Assembly: GCA_002450335.1 (NCBI GenBank)
Contig: DJZB01000067.1
Location: forward strand, 1-6,336
Reading direction: 5' to 3'
From: Rhodobiaceae bacterium UBA6963
GTDB lineage: Bacteria > Pseudomonadota > Alphaproteobacteria > RS24
Length of the DNA stretch: 6,336 bases
Below, piece by piece: positions 5,575 to 6,336 of this stretch; the stretch's first letter is position 1, and every line of letters begins with the position of its first letter. The position numbers were made by a program, and so were the translations under genes. Below the pieces are notes generated by a model that had not been told where the DNA came from, did not search any database, and worked only from the letters and a program-made list of their open reading frames with translations.

Positions 5575-5889
5575 TCAACACCTAACAGTGCCCGGGCAAC
5601 TGATGCCCGGTTCCATCGACATTTTTTTGTCCATAAGCTTCCATCCGGCGCGCTTATAAACGCAATTCCAAATGCCTTCTTTCTTGGACTTAGCTTTCAA
5701 TCGGCATGTGGAAGGTTTGGAGGACGGCGTTTCAGCCCGGCGACGGCAATAACGTCTGCCATTATCATTTTTGTCATCTGACCATAATTCACAATGTGTT
5801 GTTGCCGTGCCGACAAAAGTTATCCCCCCTGCAATGGCAGTTTGAGGAAAGTACAGGGTTATGGCAAAAAACAATAAGAATCGACGCAT
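5575..5889 (-). CDS. Small secreted six-cysteine protein, unknown function
   Basis: A 104-aa protein with a clear Sec signal peptide: MRRF, a hydrophobic core (LLFFAITLYF), then TAIA-GG, with cleavage expected after Ala20. The mature part of about 84 residues is basic and has six cysteines at 33, 48, 62, 76, 98 and 104. They are fairly evenly spaced, which suits three disulfides in the periplasm or outside the cell. I do not recognise the family. The ATG has a modest ribosome site (AGG in TAGGTATAGTC just upstream on the minus strand). Its 3' end carries the hairpin arms at 5592-5610. It converges with the small membrane protein gene. Confidence 0.65.
   Translation of the reverse strand: MRRFLLFFAITLYFPQTAIAGGITFVGTATTHCELWSDDKNDNGRRYCRRRAETPSSKPSTCRLKAKSKKEGIWNCVYKRAGWKLMDKKMSMEPGISCPGTVRC
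5592..5610. repeat. GC-rich hairpin between convergent genes
   Basis: The arms CCGGGCA (5592-5598) and TGCCCGG (5604-5610) pair perfectly around loop ACTGA. The hairpin lies in the last codons of the secreted-protein gene, 30 nt past the stop of the membrane-protein gene. On the plus strand a T7 run follows only after 11 nt (5622-5628). It is thus not a standard intrinsic terminator, but it could stabilise or slow the 3' ends of both transcripts. Confidence 0.5.
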
Positions 5890-5948
5890 GACTATACCTA
5901 CAGTGACAACAAATAGCTTAGCTATATTAAAGAACTATTAAATTCTGG

Positions 5949-5978
5949 AGTTTTTCACAAAAAAAACGCCATTTTGTG
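5949..5978 (-). terminator. Weak terminator candidate downstream of tRNA-Leu
   Basis: Reading the minus strand downstream of tRNA-Leu, a GC-rich patch (CCGC...GGCG) is followed by a run of eight T. A longer CACAAAA/TTTTGTG pairing overlaps it. The GC stem itself is short. The T-run is the main support, and the tRNA end is about 65 nt away. No gene is seen in 5890-6042. Confidence 0.3.
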
Positions 5979-6042
5979 CGGTTATCATGATTATTCTACG
6001 CAGGGGATGCAAAACCGGATTAATGGTTTCTAAATTTGTAAA

Positions 6043-6129
6043 TGGTGCCCTCGGCCAGACTCGAACTGGCACGCCCGTGAAGGCAACGGATTTTGAATCC
6101 GTCGCGTCTACCAATTCCGCCACGAGGGC
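6043..6129 (-). tRNA. tRNA-Leu (anticodon CAA)
   Basis: A complete 87-nt class II tRNA. The acceptor stem GCCCTCG/CGAGGGC is fully paired. The D arm is GGCGGAATTGGTAGACGC. The anticodon stem ACGGA/TCCGT encloses loop TTCAAAA with anticodon CAA, which reads TTG. A long variable arm (TGCCTTCACGGGCG) is typical of Leu. The T arm is CCAG-TTCGAGT-CTGG, and the CCA end is encoded (minus strand, 6043-6045). Translations across this gene on either strand give the familiar false ORFs seen over tRNAs. Confidence 0.97.
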
Positions 6130-6142
6130 CGCGCAGGCGTGC

Positions 6143-6170
6143 AATATAACAGAAAGTTTCTTCACGTCCA
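6143..6170 (-). promoter_or_regulatory. Promoter of tRNA-Leu
   Basis: On the minus strand, TGGACG (6165-6170, 4 of 6 to the -35 consensus) and TATATT (6143-6148, 5 of 6 to the -10) are separated by 16 nt. Transcription would start near 6136, about 7 nt before the mature 5' end. Confidence 0.45.
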
Positions 6171-6172
6171 GA

Positions 6173-6257
6173 ATCACTTTCCCGGTATCACTTTCACCGG
6201 AACGCCTTCATACCAAAAGTACTTTTCAAACTGTCGGCACTGCAAATTATCTTTGCA
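6173..6257. repeat. Cluster of short repeats upstream of the last ORF
   Basis: Three elements lie close together. A near-perfect tandem copy ATCACTTTCCCGG (6173-6185) and ATCACTTTCACCGG (6187-6200) comes first. A perfect 12-nt palindrome AAAAGTACTTTT (6215-6226) follows. Last is an inverted repeat with arms TGCAAA (6241-6246) and TTTGCA (6252-6257). They sit between tRNA-Leu and the ATG at 6270 and could be operator sites; no function can be assigned. Confidence 0.4.
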
Positions 6258-6269
6258 AATACAAGATTA

Positions 6270-6336
6270 ATGAGTAGGTTTTGCCTAAACGCAAAAGGTG
6301 CGCCAAAAGATGCAAAAGACCCAAAAGACCCAAAAG
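6270..6336 (+). CDS. 5' end of a possible gene with a Lys/Asp/Pro-rich N-terminus (partial)
   Basis: The ATG at 6270 opens a frame to the window edge, giving 22 residues that end in APKDAKDPKDPK. The DNA there is a 9-bp tandem repeat: CAAAAG recurs at 6304, 6313, 6322 and 6331, plus 6292 one step off. A 9-bp period matches three codons, which suits coding sequence. No clear ribosome site is present, and another frame read from a TTG at 6281 gives a Lys/Arg-rich peptide instead. The start, frame and family are therefore uncertain. Confidence 0.4.
   Translation, partial: MSRFCLNAKGAPKDAKDPKDPK

Noticed and set aside
5058..5889. Integrated element using tRNA-Arg as attachment site
   Set aside because: No second copy of the tRNA 3' end and no integrase gene in the window.
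5706..5891. Plus-strand ORF opposite the secreted six-cysteine protein
   Set aside because: Its product has no domain or signal features, whereas the minus-strand frame has a clear signal peptide and regular cysteines.
5938..6277. ORFs on both strands across the tRNA-Leu gene
   Set aside because: They are translations of a tRNA; the peptides (VAELVDATDSKS and GQTRTGTPVKATDFES) are the usual false ORFs over tRNA-Leu.

Overview
The window most likely comes from an alphaproteobacterial chromosome. It has a c-type cytochrome with an alphaproteobacterial look, a bacterial Coq4 homologue (ubiquinone biosynthesis), a TIGR02281-type membrane aspartic protease and two tRNAs with encoded CCA ends. Base composition is moderately AT-leaning, and the layout is that of an ordinary chromosomal segment. 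I cannot name the genus from sequence alone. No transposase, integrase, CRISPR array or rRNA is visible.

Left part (1-1812, plus strand): the 3' end of a PNPOx-like flavoprotein gene; a small periplasmic class I cytochrome c; a GT-A type glycosyltransferase; and, 10 bp after it, a TusA-family sulfur carrier gene starting at 1585. The TusA gene converges with the next gene, and the two overlap by 4 nt at their stop codons.

Middle part (1809-4856): a minus-strand pair, coq4 then an ArsC/Spx-like thioredoxin-fold gene, joined by a TAATG stop/start overlap. It is divergent from a plus-strand FAD-dependent monooxygenase of the salicylate-hydroxylase type. The 128-bp divergent spacer carries several inverted repeats and a 15-codon upstream ORF that runs through the GTG start of the monooxygenase. 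A membrane-anchored aspartic protease follows on the minus strand.

Right part (4857-6336): tRNA-Arg(CCT) on the plus strand, then a self-contained unit made of a good sigma70-type promoter (5107-5134), about 205 nt of structured non-coding sequence, and a strong Rho-independent terminator (5313-5349). This looks like an unrecognised small RNA gene or long structured leader. Just after its terminator is a 63-aa single-span membrane protein gene, convergent with a gene for a six-cysteine secreted protein. tRNA-Leu(CAA) lies on the minus strand. The window ends in the lysine-rich start of a possible gene whose upstream region has several short repeats.

The most novel element is the non-coding unit at about 5107-5349 together with its small-protein neighbours. 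Most of the other genes belong to recognisable families.
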